The notes beneath the pieces were generated by a model. It made no database searches and had not been told where the DNA came from. It was given only the letters and a program-made list of their open reading frames with translations. DNA of 41,050 bases from Myxococcaceae bacterium (GTDB lineage: Bacteria > Myxococcota > Myxococcia > Myxococcales > Myxococcaceae). The DNA lies in the NCBI GenBank assembly GCA_022842905.1, contig JALHOS010000015.1, forward strand, positions 1-41,050, read 5' to 3'. The translations under genes and the position numbers were made by a program. Of the stretch, positions 1 through 8,477 are shown piece after piece (within the stretch, counting starts at the first letter, position 1; the number at the start of each line of letters is the position of its first letter).

Positions 1-115
1 CAGCCGTGCCGCCAGCGCCAGCGGAGCCACCAGCGCCAGCCGTTCCGCCCGCGCCAGCCGTTCCGCCCGCACCAGCCGAGCCACCCGCACCACCCGCACC
101 AGCCGTGCCTCCGGC
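1..115. repeat. Imperfect 18-bp repeats encoding a Gly-Gly-Thr/Ser-Ala-Gly-Ala linker
   Basis: About six imperfect 18-bp units rich in GCC and GCG lie inside the truncated lipoprotein. On the coding strand each unit encodes GGTAGA or GGSAGA. Units differ mainly at third codon positions. The array probably continues past the left edge. Confidence 0.6.
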
Positions 116-217
116 GCCGCCTGACCCACCGGACCCAGCAGTTCCTCCATCGGTTCCGCTCGGAGCGCCGCACCCCAGCGCGAGCACGAAGCAGCAGCCC
201 ATCACGACGTGACGCAT
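1..217 (-). CDS. Gly/Ala-rich repeat lipoprotein, N-terminal part only (runs off left edge)
   Basis: The minus strand opens with an ATG at 217-215, preceded by an AGGGGGA ribosome site, and stays open to the window edge. Residues 1-16 form a lipoprotein signal (MRHVVMGCCFVLALGC) with the lipobox Cys at residue 16. A Gly/Ala/Thr/Ser linker built on a six-residue unit, GGTAGA or GGSAGA, follows at once. This looks like an exported, lipid-anchored protein with a flexible low-complexity spacer, a common arrangement in myxobacteria. The functional domain lies outside the window, so no role can be given. The Pro-rich reading of the opposite strand is the antisense of this repeat. Confidence 0.72.
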   Translation of the reverse strand, partial: MRHVVMGCCFVLALGCGAPSGTDGGTAGSGGSGGAGGTAGAGGAGGSAGAGGTAGAGGTAGAGGSAGAGGTA

Positions 218-302
218 GTGCTTTCCCCCTGGCCTTTGAAGGGCGTCACCTTAGCGCAGGCCGGCCGAGTCCGGAGCGGCCCTCAGCGCTCGCGGGCGCG
301 GC

Positions 303-1205
303 TCACTGCGCCCGGCTGCCTCCTCGCCGCTCGAGGAACGCGCGCAGCGTCTCTCGGTCCTGCCAACGCTGCCGCGCGTCCGTCGCCACCTGCGCGAACC
401 CGGGCTTGAGCGCCGCGGCCTGGTCGAATGCCTCAATCGCCCCCTCCAAGTTGCCCTGCGCGGTGAGGAACGCGCCCAGGTGAAAATAGGCCTCGGCGTG
501 GTTGGGGCTGCCGGCCAGGAACGCGCGCGTCCTGCGTTCGGCTTCGGCGAGCTCTCCCTTGGCGGCCAGCTCACCTGCGGTCTTCAGCGGCCCGTCCTTC
601 GCCAGCACGAACGTGTCCGACACGGTCTGCGGCTGAACGTCGGCCAGGAAGTGCCCGCAGGCGCGATCGACGGCGCGGCGCACCAAGGGCGTCTGGTCTT
701 CTCCCGTCGCGCTCCCTCCGTACTGGTGCTGGTAGACGAAGACGCGCGCGCGGTCCTCGGCGGCGATCTGCAGGTCCGCCGACCCCAAGTACGTGCGCTT
801 CACCGTCTTCTGCTTCGTCTTGGAGTCCTCCTTCACCTCTTCCTTGCTCAGTTGGACCTTGCTGTCCGAGACCTGGACCCAGATCGTCAGGTCCGCCTGC
901 GGACACGGTGCCTGGCAGCCGGCGACCACCTGGAACAGGCCGCTGTTCGTCAGCCCCTGCTCGACGCAGCGCTGCGCTTCGGGCGTGTAGAGCGTCAGGC
1001 GGCTCGCGGTGCCGAACGGATCGACCACGGTGCGCAGCACGTCCATCGCGACGTCGCCGCTGAAGCCCTTGGCTTGCACCGAGACCGTGCGCGCTTCGAG
1101 CATGACGCGCGGAGGTACGTCGCGGCGAACGACGATCTGGGGCGCACAGGCGCTGGCCGCCACGACCGCGCAGAGCAACAAGGTCAGCTGGAGGGGGCGG
1201 TACAT
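303..1205 (-). CDS. TPR-containing lipoprotein of unknown function
   Basis: A 300-residue predicted lipoprotein. The signal is MYRPLQLTLLLCAVVAASAC, with the lipobox Cys at residue 20. I chose the ATG at 1205 because the longer open frame adds 69 residues of non-signal sequence in front of this signal. The middle (about residues 35-190) is a mixed region with a Lys/Glu-rich stretch and is not recognisable to me. The C-terminal third resembles one or two TPR repeats (for example AEAYFHLGAFLTAQGNLEGA, then a second helix ending in ALKPGF), suggesting protein-protein contacts in the periplasm. It is divergent from the next gene. Function unknown. Confidence 0.75.
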   Translation of the reverse strand: MYRPLQLTLLLCAVVAASACAPQIVVRRDVPPRVMLEARTVSVQAKGFSGDVAMDVLRTVVDPFGTASRLTLYTPEAQRCVEQGLTNSGLFQVVAGCQAPCPQADLTIWVQVSDSKVQLSKEEVKEDSKTKQKTVKRTYLGSADLQIAAEDRARVFVYQHQYGGSATGEDQTPLVRRAVDRACGHFLADVQPQTVSDTFVLAKDGPLKTAGELAAKGELAEAERRTRAFLAGSPNHAEAYFHLGAFLTAQGNLEGAIEAFDQAAALKPGFAQVATDARQRWQDRETLRAFLERRGGSRAQ

Positions 1206-1272
1206 GGTGGCGGGCGAGTCTAGTCGGGCCACGTCGCCGGGCGACTCGCGAGCAGGCTCATGCGGGACTACG

Positions 1273-1866
1273 GTGTGCCTTCGCGTGGGCGCTCTTCGGT
1301 GGATCGGTGCGGTGGTCGTTCTGGTGGGCTTGGTCGTTTCCTGCGGCCCGCAGCCGCGCAAGCCCGGCCCGTTCGGCGGCGAGTTCGCGTTCTGGCGTGT
1401 GACATCGTCCACCGTCGACTTCGGCGAGTGCTCCGACGAGCCTGGGCTGCGCCAGAGCTTGGGCCCGATCGATGCGGGGACGGATCGCTTCTTTCTCTAC
1501 CGCGTCGAGAAGGACGCCAAGACCGCCGTCGCGCAGGACTGCACGCACCTGAGCCGAACCACCTGCAAGGACTCCGACGCCGGCATCGTCTTCGCGATCG
1601 CCGGGAACGAGCTGACGTACACCACCGAGTCCAGAGCGGCGATCACCAACACCACCTGCGGGCTCAAGGTGCTCGAGACGTGGACGATCACCGACCAGGG
1701 CGAAACCTGCACGGTCGATGTCAAGGACCTGCTGTCGCTCGACGGGCCTTCGGTGGAGTGCCAGCGCGTGGAGGCCGACCTCGTCCGCCGCTCACCGAAT
1801 ATGAAGGGCGTCACCGGCTGCGTCGTCTCGTACACGCTGACCGGAGCATGGACGCCGGTGCAGTAG
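1273..1866 (+). CDS. Small predicted lipoprotein, unknown function
   Basis: About 197 residues, with a hydrophobic signal (GAVVVLVGLVVSC) ending in a lipobox Cys and followed by polar sequence with several further Cys residues, which suggests disulfides after export. The start is uncertain. GTG at 1273 has a GGGA motif five bases upstream; GTG at 1285 would also give a sensible signal. The open frame extends far upstream, but that part overlaps the divergent TPR lipoprotein and does not look coding. The stop is 44 bases before the PEP-synthase-like gene, so the two may be co-transcribed. I recognise no family. Confidence 0.62.
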   Translation: MCLRVGALRWIGAVVVLVGLVVSCGPQPRKPGPFGGEFAFWRVTSSTVDFGECSDEPGLRQSLGPIDAGTDRFFLYRVEKDAKTAVAQDCTHLSRTTCKDSDAGIVFAIAGNELTYTTESRAAITNTTCGLKVLETWTITDQGETCTVDVKDLLSLDGPSVECQRVEADLVRRSPNMKGVTGCVVSYTLTGAWTPVQ

Positions 1867-1910
1867 CCGTCTCACCAGGGCAGTCGACGCGGTCACAGGA
1901 AAGCTCTCTC

Positions 1911-3977
1911 ATGACGATTCAGGCGCCTCGCGGCTTCTCGCTGTTCGGACCGAATGGCCCCTTCACGGCCCGGCGGGCTGCGCCGATCGCCACGACCCCG
2001 GCGCCCGGTGCCTCGGCGAAGTCCGCGCCGCTGGACTTCAGCTTTGCGCCGAGGCTTCGAAACCCCGCCGACCCGGGTGTGCGTGCGGCTGCCGGACCAC
2101 GCCTCCAGCCGGGCGCCGGCTCCATCAGCGTCGACACCCGCGCGCAGTTCGAAGCGCTCGCCCGCCGCGACGACACGCCGGGGGCGCCGGGTGCTCGGGA
2201 ACTCAAGTTCCTGATCCTCGACGTCGACAGCCCCAACCCGAAGCTGTTCTTCATCAACACCAAGAAGCACGAGTACCACATCAAGTTCGCCACGGACGGG
2301 CTGGGCCAGGAGATCAGCATCGAAGAGTTCAACCGGCTCACCTACTTCACCGACGCGCGGAAGAACCTGGCCGGCTCGATCATCGCCCACGACAGCTTCG
2401 AGCAGGGCGGCCAGAAGGGCCTCTACACGCTCGAGTTCTGGCCGACCGACCCCGTCGCCGGGAAGCACGTGGCCAAGGCGTTCTCACTGGTGAAGGACGG
2501 CATGCCCTTCGCCAAGGACCAGCTGCGCTACCACCCGTCGGGCGACACACAGGAGCGGCTGTTCCAGCGTGACAAGGCGGTCCTCGCCGATGCGGGCGTG
2601 AAGTCCGTCGACACCGCGACCCTGTTCAAGAACGTGAAGTACTCACCGCTGAACCCGGGCGTCGGCTACGGCGTGCTCCGCGTCATCGACGCCAACCAGC
2701 CCGACGCACGGCCCCCGTCGATTCGCGACATCGTCATCTTCAAGTCGCTGCCGAACGATCTGTCCCACGTCGGCGGTGTCATCTCCGAAGGCCCGCAAAC
2801 GCCGCTCTCGCACATCAACCTGAAGGCCAAGCAGAACGACACGCCCAACGCGTACGTGAAGGACGCCGCGACGGATCCCCGCGTGGCGCCCTTCATCGGC
2901 AAGCTGGTGCGCTACGAAGTCGGCCCGGACGGCTTCGAGCTTCGGGAGGCTTCGCAGGAAGAGGCCGCCGCGTGGCTCGAGAAGAACCGCCCGGCGAACC
3001 CGCAGCGCCCGCCGCGCGACCTGTCGGTGAAGAAGATCGTCGACGTCGATCAGCTCGATCACCGCGCGCTCAAGGCGTTCGGCGCGAAGGTCGCCAACAT
3101 CGGCGAGCTGCGCAACGTACTGCCCGCGGCGCAGGTGCCCGACGGCTACGGCATTCCGTTCTCCTTCTACGACGACTTCATGAAGGCCAACGGCCTGTAC
3201 GACAAAGCCAAGGAGATGATGGCGCGCGACGACTTCCAGCGCGATCCCGCAGTCCGCGAGAAGCTGCTGAAGGACTTTCAGAAGCTGGTGAAGAAGGCGC
3301 CCGTGCCGGCGCACCTCGCCAGCCAGCTGACCGCGCTGCAGGCCAAGTTCCCGCCGGGCCAGCCGATTCGCTGCCGCAGCTCGACGAACAACGAAGACCT
3401 GGCCGGCTTCAACGGCGCCGGGCTCTACGACTCGTTCACGCACCGGCCGGACGAAGGCGATCTGTCCAAGAGCGTCAAGCAGGTCTGGGCGAGCTTGTGG
3501 AACTACCGCGCGTTCGAAGAGCGCGAGTTCCACCGCGTCGATCACTTCGCCGCGGCCATGGGCGTGATGGTGCACCGCAACTTCGACGACGAGCAGGTCA
3601 ACGGCGTCGCGGTGACGAAGAACATCTACGACCCGAACTGGCCGGGCTTCTACGTGAACGTGCAGGTCGGCGAGAGCCTGGTCACGAACCCCGACCCGTC
3701 CGCGACGCCGGACGAGCTGCTGATCTCCGCCATCGGCCCGAACGGCGAGTGGGAGACCCAGTACATTCGCAACTCGACGCTGACCGAAGGCGGCAAGCGC
3801 GTCATGACCAAGCCCCAGCTCGAGCAGCTGCGCGCGGCCATGGAGAAGATCCAGGCGCACTTCCGCCGCGTCTACGGCGTGGCCGACGAAGACAAGCAGT
3901 TCGCCATGGACATCGAGTTCAAGTTCGACGCGAAGGGCCAGCTGTTCGTCAAGCAGGCCCGTCCCTGGGTGGACTGA
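1911..3977 (+). CDS. PEP/pyruvate-binding (PPDK/PEP synthase-like) protein with permuted domains
   Basis: A 688-residue protein. The C-terminal half (about 365-688) matches the ATP-grasp nucleotide-binding region of pyruvate phosphate dikinase/PEP synthase: FGAKVANIGELRNVLP near its start, the Arg/Ser/Asn core RCRSSTNNEDLAGFNGAGLYDS near residue 487 onward, and the closing QARPW. A swivelling phosphohistidine-like segment lies before it (about 280-320): GPQTPLSHINLKAKQNDTPN, with candidate phospho-His at H301. In canonical enzymes this segment follows the ATP-grasp region. There is no PEP/pyruvate TIM-barrel domain, so it probably transfers phosphate from ATP to something other than pyruvate. 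The first 270 residues are unrecognised. ATG 1911 has AGGA ten bases upstream. Confidence is good for the family, low for the substrate. Confidence 0.85.
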   Translation: MTIQAPRGFSLFGPNGPFTARRAAPIATTPAPGASAKSAPLDFSFAPRLRNPADPGVRAAAGPRLQPGAGSISVDTRAQFEALARRDDTPGAPGARELKFLILDVDSPNPKLFFINTKKHEYHIKFATDGLGQEISIEEFNRLTYFTDARKNLAGSIIAHDSFEQGGQKGLYTLEFWPTDPVAGKHVAKAFSLVKDGMPFAKDQLRYHPSGDTQERLFQRDKAVLADAGVKSVDTATLFKNVKYSPLNPGVGYGVLRVIDANQPDARPPSIRDIVIFKSLPNDLSHVGGVISEGPQTPLSHINLKAKQNDTPNAYVKDAATDPRVAPFIGKLVRYEVGPDGFELREASQEEAAAWLEKNRPANPQRPPRDLSVKKIVDVDQLDHRALKAFGAKVANIGELRNVLPAAQVPDGYGIPFSFYDDFMKANGLYDKAKEMMARDDFQRDPAVREKLLKDFQKLVKKAPVPAHLASQLTALQAKFPPGQPIRCRSSTNNEDLAGFNGAGLYDSFTHRPDEGDLSKSVKQVWASLWNYRAFEEREFHRVDHFAAAMGVMVHRNFDDEQVNGVAVTKNIYDPNWPGFYVNVQVGESLVTNPDPSATPDELLISAIGPNGEWETQYIRNSTLTEGGKRVMTKPQLEQLRAAMEKIQAHFRRVYGVADEDKQFAMDIEFKFDAKGQLFVKQARPWVD

Positions 3978-4008
3978 AGCCGCGCGCCTCGCCGCTCACG
4001 CGGACGGC

Positions 4009-5202
4009 TCAGGCGGAGGTGAGGATCAGCTTCACGACTTCGGGCGGCGCGCCCACGCGCATGGGCGGCCCGACGAAGCCGCAGCCTCGGCTCGTGTAGA
4101 CGAAGGTGGACTCGCCGACCTTCGACAGGCCCGTGTTGAGGCTGCCCCAGATCGCCTGGCCGATCAGCGTCGCCGGGAAGAGCTGCCCGCCGTGGGTGTG
4201 ACCGGACAGCTGCAGCCCAATGCCCTTGGCCGCGACGGCTTCGACGTTCTGCGGTTGGTGGGACAGCAGCACGCTGGCGCGGGACGGGTCGAGGCCCGCG
4301 GCCGCGGCGTCGAGATCGTAGTCACCGCCGCCGAAGCGGGTGCCCCAGTCTTCGACGCCGAGCAGATCGAACGACGCGGCCGCGTCGCCAATGCGCACCG
4401 AGCGGTTGCGCAGGAGCACCCAGCCCAGCCGCTCGAGCTCCGGCGCCCAGCGCTCCCAGCCGGAGTAGTAGTCGTGGTTGCCCGACACGAAGTGGGTGCC
4501 CCAGCGTGACTGGAGTCGCCCCAGGCGCTGCACGTGGCGGAGCAGGTCGCTGGGCGGGCCGTCGACGAGATCGCCGGTGATCGCCACCAGGTCCGGCTTG
4601 GCGGCGTTGGCGACTTCCACCAGCTGGTCCAGGAAGCGCGACTGGATCACCGCGCCCACGTGAATGTCCGTGAGCTGGACGATCGACACGCCGTCGAGCG
4701 CCTTGGGCAGCCCGCGCAGTCGAATGGGGACCTCGGTCAGCTCCGGCTTGGTGAACGCGCGGTAGGCGCCGTACGTCGAGAGCATGGCGCCGGTGCCCGC
4801 CGCCGCCCCCGCCACGGTGCGCGCCAGGAAGAGCCGCCGGGCGGGATCGTCGACGTCCACCTGACCTCGCGCGGCGCCTTCAGACGTCGACGTCACGCGC
4901 CGGGCTTTGCGCCGCCAGGCCCACCGCCCGACCTCGACGGCGATCAGCACCATCAGCACGTGGACGAGGAAGCCCCACCAGCTCATGAAGGTGGCGGCCA
5001 GCGTGGGGCTCTCGAGCTGCGCGCCCAGCCAGCGCACCGCGGGGATCGCCGCGAAGCATGCGCCCATGAACGCCACGGCGACGCGGCGAAGCCACGGCTC
5101 TTCCGTCACGTCCCGCACCAGCCGCCGGTACAGGTACACGTTGAGGAAGGCGAAGGTCGCGAAGAAGGCGACCCCGAAGAGGATTCGGACGACCGGGAAC
5201 AC
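4009..5202 (-). CDS. Membrane-anchored metallophosphoesterase
   Basis: A 397-residue protein with about three N-terminal membrane helices (near 4-24, 41-60 and 71-92), then a calcineurin-like phosphoesterase domain. All metal-site motifs are present: QLTDIHVG (D179, H181), GDLVDG (D211), GNHDYY (N242, H243), SHQP (H315) and GHTHGGQ (H335, H337). The layout resembles the YaeI/YkuE-type envelope phosphoesterases, some of which act on lipid-linked phosphates; the substrate here is inferred, not shown. It starts at GTG 5202, just after a strong AAGGGAGG site. It lies 36 bases downstream of the AmpG-like transporter on the same strand, so an operon linked to envelope recycling is plausible. It ends tail to tail with the PEP-synthase-like gene. 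Confidence 0.93.
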   Translation of the reverse strand: MFPVVRILFGVAFFATFAFLNVYLYRRLVRDVTEEPWLRRVAVAFMGACFAAIPAVRWLGAQLESPTLAATFMSWWGFLVHVLMVLIAVEVGRWAWRRKARRVTSTSEGAARGQVDVDDPARRLFLARTVAGAAAGTGAMLSTYGAYRAFTKPELTEVPIRLRGLPKALDGVSIVQLTDIHVGAVIQSRFLDQLVEVANAAKPDLVAITGDLVDGPPSDLLRHVQRLGRLQSRWGTHFVSGNHDYYSGWERWAPELERLGWVLLRNRSVRIGDAAASFDLLGVEDWGTRFGGGDYDLDAAAAGLDPSRASVLLSHQPQNVEAVAAKGIGLQLSGHTHGGQLFPATLIGQAIWGSLNTGLSKVGESTFVYTSRGCGFVGPPMRVGAPPEVVKLILTSA

Positions 5203-5238
5203 GTGCCTCCCTTAACTCCGGGCCGCCGTACGCGCCCA

Positions 5239-6807
5239 TCAAGAAACGTTGCGACCCCTCGCGGCCATTCCCGCGGCCGTCGCCAGGCCCGCCATGAGCC
5301 CGAAGGCCAGGGCTCCGATCAGGTCCAGGCCGCCGCTCAGGCTGGCCGGCCGGAGCACCGTGAGCAGCGCGGGGACGAAGTCGAAGGCGCCGCCTTCTCG
5401 CAGGCCTTTGAGCGCGACCAGCAGGCCGGCGATCAGCACGGCGAACGCTGCCGCGGTGAGCCCGACCCACGCGCCGGTCCGGGCGAGCTGGGAGCGTGCG
5501 TAGGGTTCGCCGGCCGGGGTGAGCGTCTCTTCGTCGGGTGACGTCTCGGCCAGGCCCTGGAAGCGCCGCAACAGCCACAGGCCCGGCAAGGCGGCGGGCA
5601 GCGTCAGCGAGAAGAACCACGCCCAGCCGACGCTGGACACGAGCGCACCCGCGGGCGGCCCGGCCAGCATTCGACCCAGCGCCCAGACGCTGGTGAGCAG
5701 CGCGAACTGCGTCGCCGAGAAGCGCTTGGCCGTCAGCCGCATGGTCAGCAGCCCGAAGGACGCGCTCCCCAGCCCCGACGTGAAGTACTCGAGCGCGGTG
5801 GCCGCGTAGAGCCACACGCGCTCCACCGGGGCGACCGCGAGCGCCGCGTAGCCGAGGTTGCTGACGGCTTGCACCACCCCGAACACCCACAAGGCGCGCA
5901 CCAGGCCCCAGCGCAGCGTGGCCCAGCTCCCGACGAAGGTGCCGGCCGACGCGGCGAGGAGGATCGTCACGCCGCGCCCGACGCCGACGTCCCACTCGCC
6001 GTAGCCGCGCTGGGTGAGGAAGGGGGTGATCAGCGACTCGGCGAGGTTGTCCGCCATTTTGTAGAGGAAGAGGAAGGCGGCGATCTGCAGCGCCTGCGGC
6101 CGGCGCAGAAAGCCCACCAGCGGGAGCCACACCGCGTCCTTGAGCGTCGTGACGGGGCGCGGGAGCCCTCGCGGCTCCTCGGCCACCAACGTCACCGGCA
6201 CCAGCGCCAGGAACAGCCAGCCGAGCGCCGCCAAGGTCCAGCTCCACCCCCAGAGGGGCCCGAGGGAGATGACGGCGTTGCCGGAGATCCACATGGCCAG
6301 CCGGTAGAGCAGCGTGCGTGCGCCACTCGCGGCGGCCTGCTCCGTCGGCTCGAGGACCTCCACCGCGTACCCGTCGAGGGCGATGTCCTGCGAGGCCGAC
6401 GTGAAGGCGAGCAGCAGCGTCAGCCCGGCGATGCTCGCCACCAGCCAGGTGCCGTCGCTGCCCGCCCCTGCGCTCAAGTGCGCCGCCGCCCACGCGAGCG
6501 CCAACATGCACGCGGCCAGGAGCAGCTGCGTCACCAGCACCCAGCCGCGCTTTCGGCCCAGGAAGGGCAGGGCGTAGCGATCCATGAGCGGCGCCCAGAG
6601 GAACTTGAAGGCGTAGGGCGCTTGCACCAGCGTCAGCACGCCGATCGTCTTGATGTCGACGCCCAGCTTCGTGAGCCACTGGGGCATGGAGCGCAGCACG
6701 AAGCCCAGCGGCAGCCCGCTCGACAGGGACAAGACCGCCACCGCGAGCACCCGCTTGCGCGTCACCACGCGCCAGAGTTCGGCCTTGGGTTTGGAGTCGT
6801 TCTCCAC
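5239..6807 (-). CDS. AmpG-like MFS transporter (muropeptide permease family)
   Basis: A 522-residue integral membrane protein with at least twelve hydrophobic segments. The N-terminal stretch (SSGLPLGFVLRSMPQWL, then GVLTLVQAPYAFKFLWAPLMDR) is typical of the AmpG branch of the major facilitator superfamily, which imports GlcNAc-anhydroMurNAc peptides during cell-wall recycling. The cytoplasmic loop after helix 2 has the usual basic signature (FLGRKRGWV). Length is close to AmpG proteins with extra C-terminal helices. It precedes the metallophosphoesterase gene by 36 bases and is divergent from the EVE gene. Family assignment is good; muropeptide as the exact substrate is inferred. Confidence 0.88.
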   Translation of the reverse strand: MENDSKPKAELWRVVTRKRVLAVAVLSLSSGLPLGFVLRSMPQWLTKLGVDIKTIGVLTLVQAPYAFKFLWAPLMDRYALPFLGRKRGWVLVTQLLLAACMLALAWAAAHLSAGAGSDGTWLVASIAGLTLLLAFTSASQDIALDGYAVEVLEPTEQAAASGARTLLYRLAMWISGNAVISLGPLWGWSWTLAALGWLFLALVPVTLVAEEPRGLPRPVTTLKDAVWLPLVGFLRRPQALQIAAFLFLYKMADNLAESLITPFLTQRGYGEWDVGVGRGVTILLAASAGTFVGSWATLRWGLVRALWVFGVVQAVSNLGYAALAVAPVERVWLYAATALEYFTSGLGSASFGLLTMRLTAKRFSATQFALLTSVWALGRMLAGPPAGALVSSVGWAWFFSLTLPAALPGLWLLRRFQGLAETSPDEETLTPAGEPYARSQLARTGAWVGLTAAAFAVLIAGLLVALKGLREGGAFDFVPALLTVLRPASLSGGLDLIGALAFGLMAGLATAAGMAARGRNVS

Positions 6808-6871
6808 GGCGCTTCCCGGCGGGACCTTAGCCGCCTCGCTCCGCGCACCCTTGCGCTAAGACGGGCCCGTC

Positions 6872-7354
6872 ATGGCTTCCAAGTCCACGCGGCAGTGCTG
6901 GCTGATGAAGAGCGAGCCCGACGTCTACGGCATCGACGCGCTCGAGCGCGACGGCGAAACGTTGTGGGACAAGGTTCGCAACTACCAGGCGCGGAACTTC
7001 ATGCGCGACACGATGCGGGTGGGCGACGACGTCCTCTACTACCACTCGAACGCCGAGCCGTCGGGTGTGGTGGGGCTCGCGCGGGTGGCCAGCGGCCCGG
7101 AGGTGGACCCGACGCAGTTCGAGAAGGGGGAGTACTTCGACCCGCTCGCAAGTCGCGCCGAGCCGCGGTGGTTCGGAGTTCGGGTTCGGTTCGTCGAGCG
7201 CTTTCGCCAGCCCGTCACGCTCGCGCAGCTCAAGGCCGACAAGGCGCTCAAGGGGCTGCTCGTGATCCAGCGCGGCCAGCGGCTGTCGGTCCAGCCCGTC
7301 GAGCCGAAGCACTTCGATCGCATCGCCGCGCTCGGCCGTGGAGGTGGCAAGTGA
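6872..7354 (+). CDS. EVE-domain protein
   Basis: A 160-residue single-domain protein with the opening typical of the EVE family (WLMKSEPDVYGIDAL), then LWDKVRNYQARNFMRD, GDDVLYYHSN and the late GLLVIQRGQRLSVQPV. EVE domains share the PUA-like fold and bind modified bases in RNA or DNA; bacterial members are stand-alone or fused to restriction-like nucleases. This one is stand-alone, with no nuclease nearby. The reading frame ends in a four-base GTGA overlap with the next gene. A cytoplasmic base-reading role is family knowledge; its target is unknown. Confidence 0.93.
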   Translation: MASKSTRQCWLMKSEPDVYGIDALERDGETLWDKVRNYQARNFMRDTMRVGDDVLYYHSNAEPSGVVGLARVASGPEVDPTQFEKGEYFDPLASRAEPRWFGVRVRFVERFRQPVTLAQLKADKALKGLLVIQRGQRLSVQPVEPKHFDRIAALGRGGGK

Positions 7355-7827
7355 AGCTGACGTGGCCGAAGGCGGTTGGTGTTGGGGTGCTGTGCGTGCT
7401 CGTGCTCTTCGCCGCGTGCACCCAGGAGTGCGAAGACAAGTACGACTGCCCGCTCAAGCAGAAGTCAGGGGAGACGCTGGTCTGTGTCGCCGGCCGATGT
7501 GTCCCGGTGATGGATGCGGGGCAGGGTGAGGACGCCGGTGAGGGTGATTCGGGCGTGGACGCTGGGTCGGATACTGACGCGGGCAGCCAGGAGGACGCAG
7601 GGAGCACGGTCGACGCGGGGCAGCTCCCAGACGCGTCCGTCGACGCGGGCAGCGGCGACGCCGGGGCTCCGGACGCGGGCGCCACCGACGCCGGGGTAGA
7701 TGCGGGCAGCATCGATGCGGGGCTCGACGCAGGCGTCGATGCGGGGACTGCGCCGCCGGACGCCGGGCTTGATGCGGGTACTGCGGATGCGGGCTCGGGC
7801 GACGGAGGCGCGACGGACGCTGGCTGA
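7351..7827 (+). CDS. DAG-repeat lipoprotein, unknown function
   Basis: A 158-residue protein starting at GTG 7351, overlapping the EVE stop by four bases (GTGA), which implies translational coupling. The signal (VGVGVLCVLVLFAAC) ends in a lipobox Cys, followed by a short Cys-rich module (CEDKYDCPLKQ ... CVAGRCVP). The remainder, from about residue 52, is almost only Asp-Ala-Gly/Ser repeats. No globular domain follows the repeat, so it appears to be a small Cys-rich head on an extended acidic tail. DAG tails are common in myxobacterial lipoproteins. Function unknown; the DAG tail may be a spacer or bind cations. Confidence 0.82.
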   Translation: MKLTWPKAVGVGVLCVLVLFAACTQECEDKYDCPLKQKSGETLVCVAGRCVPVMDAGQGEDAGEGDSGVDAGSDTDAGSQEDAGSTVDAGQLPDASVDAGSGDAGAPDAGATDAGVDAGSIDAGLDAGVDAGTAPPDAGLDAGTADAGSGDGGATDAG

Positions 7828-7858
7828 GGTGGGCGTGCCGAGCCGTCCGTGCCGACGC

Positions 7859-8473
7859 TCAGCGATTCCAGGCGGCCCGCGCGGCGTCAGCCCCTGCCCG
7901 CGTGCGAAACAGCGCCACCGCCGCGACGTCGTCCGCGGTTCGCACGGGCTCGCCGCCGTCCGGCCTGGTGATGCACCAGCCCGTTGGCCCGTCACGAGGC
8001 ACCATCGTCGCGGCGTACCGCACGACTCCGAACGCGCGCTCGGTGACCCCCGACAGCATCGGCCGCAAGAACCAGCACGCGTGACCACCGAGCAGGAAGA
8101 AACGCCCCGACGAGGCCGTGCTCTGTCCGACGATCCACTCGCCGCCCGCGCCGCTGCACTCTTCTCGGAGCTCGACCGTCGCCGTCACGAGCTGGTTTGC
8201 CGGCGAGCTCGGGCGCATGTCCTGCTCGGTGCCTGCGGCAGGACAGCTGTTGGTCCGCGCGACGACGATCCCGAACGGCTGCTCAGTGCCAGCATCGGCG
8301 CTCCCGCCGTCGCCGCCGGCGTCGGGTTGACCGGCGTCGCGCTTACCGCCGTCGCCGTTGACGGCGGGCCCAGCGTCAGCACCCGCGTCCATCGCGTCGT
8401 CCGAGAGGCCAGTTCGACCGCAGCTCTGCGCGAAGACGAGGCTGAAGGCGAGGAGCCGCAGCGCTCGTTTCAT
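7859..8473 (-). CDS. Predicted lipoprotein with DAG linker, last gene of the nuo cluster
   Basis: 204 residues. The signal MKRALRLLAFSLVFAQSC has lipobox AQSC. A DAG-rich linker covers about residues 25-65, followed by a small domain of about 140 residues containing several Cys (SCPAAG, EECSG, HACWF, GWCITR) that could form disulfides. Its ATG is four bases after the nuoI stop, and the TGAGG at that stop doubles as its ribosome site, so it should be translated with the complex I genes. No known complex I accessory subunit resembles it. Function unknown. Confidence 0.8.
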   Translation of the reverse strand: MKRALRLLAFSLVFAQSCGRTGLSDDAMDAGADAGPAVNGDGGKRDAGQPDAGGDGGSADAGTEQPFGIVVARTNSCPAAGTEQDMRPSSPANQLVTATVELREECSGAGGEWIVGQSTASSGRFFLLGGHACWFLRPMLSGVTERAFGVVRYAATMVPRDGPTGWCITRPDGGEPVRTADDVAAVALFRTRAGADAARAAWNR

Positions 8474-8477
8474 CGCC

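Noticed and set aside
2643-3860. 405-residue minus-strand frame
   Set aside because: Shadow of the PEP-synthase-like gene; no motif and a biased Val/Arg/Leu composition.
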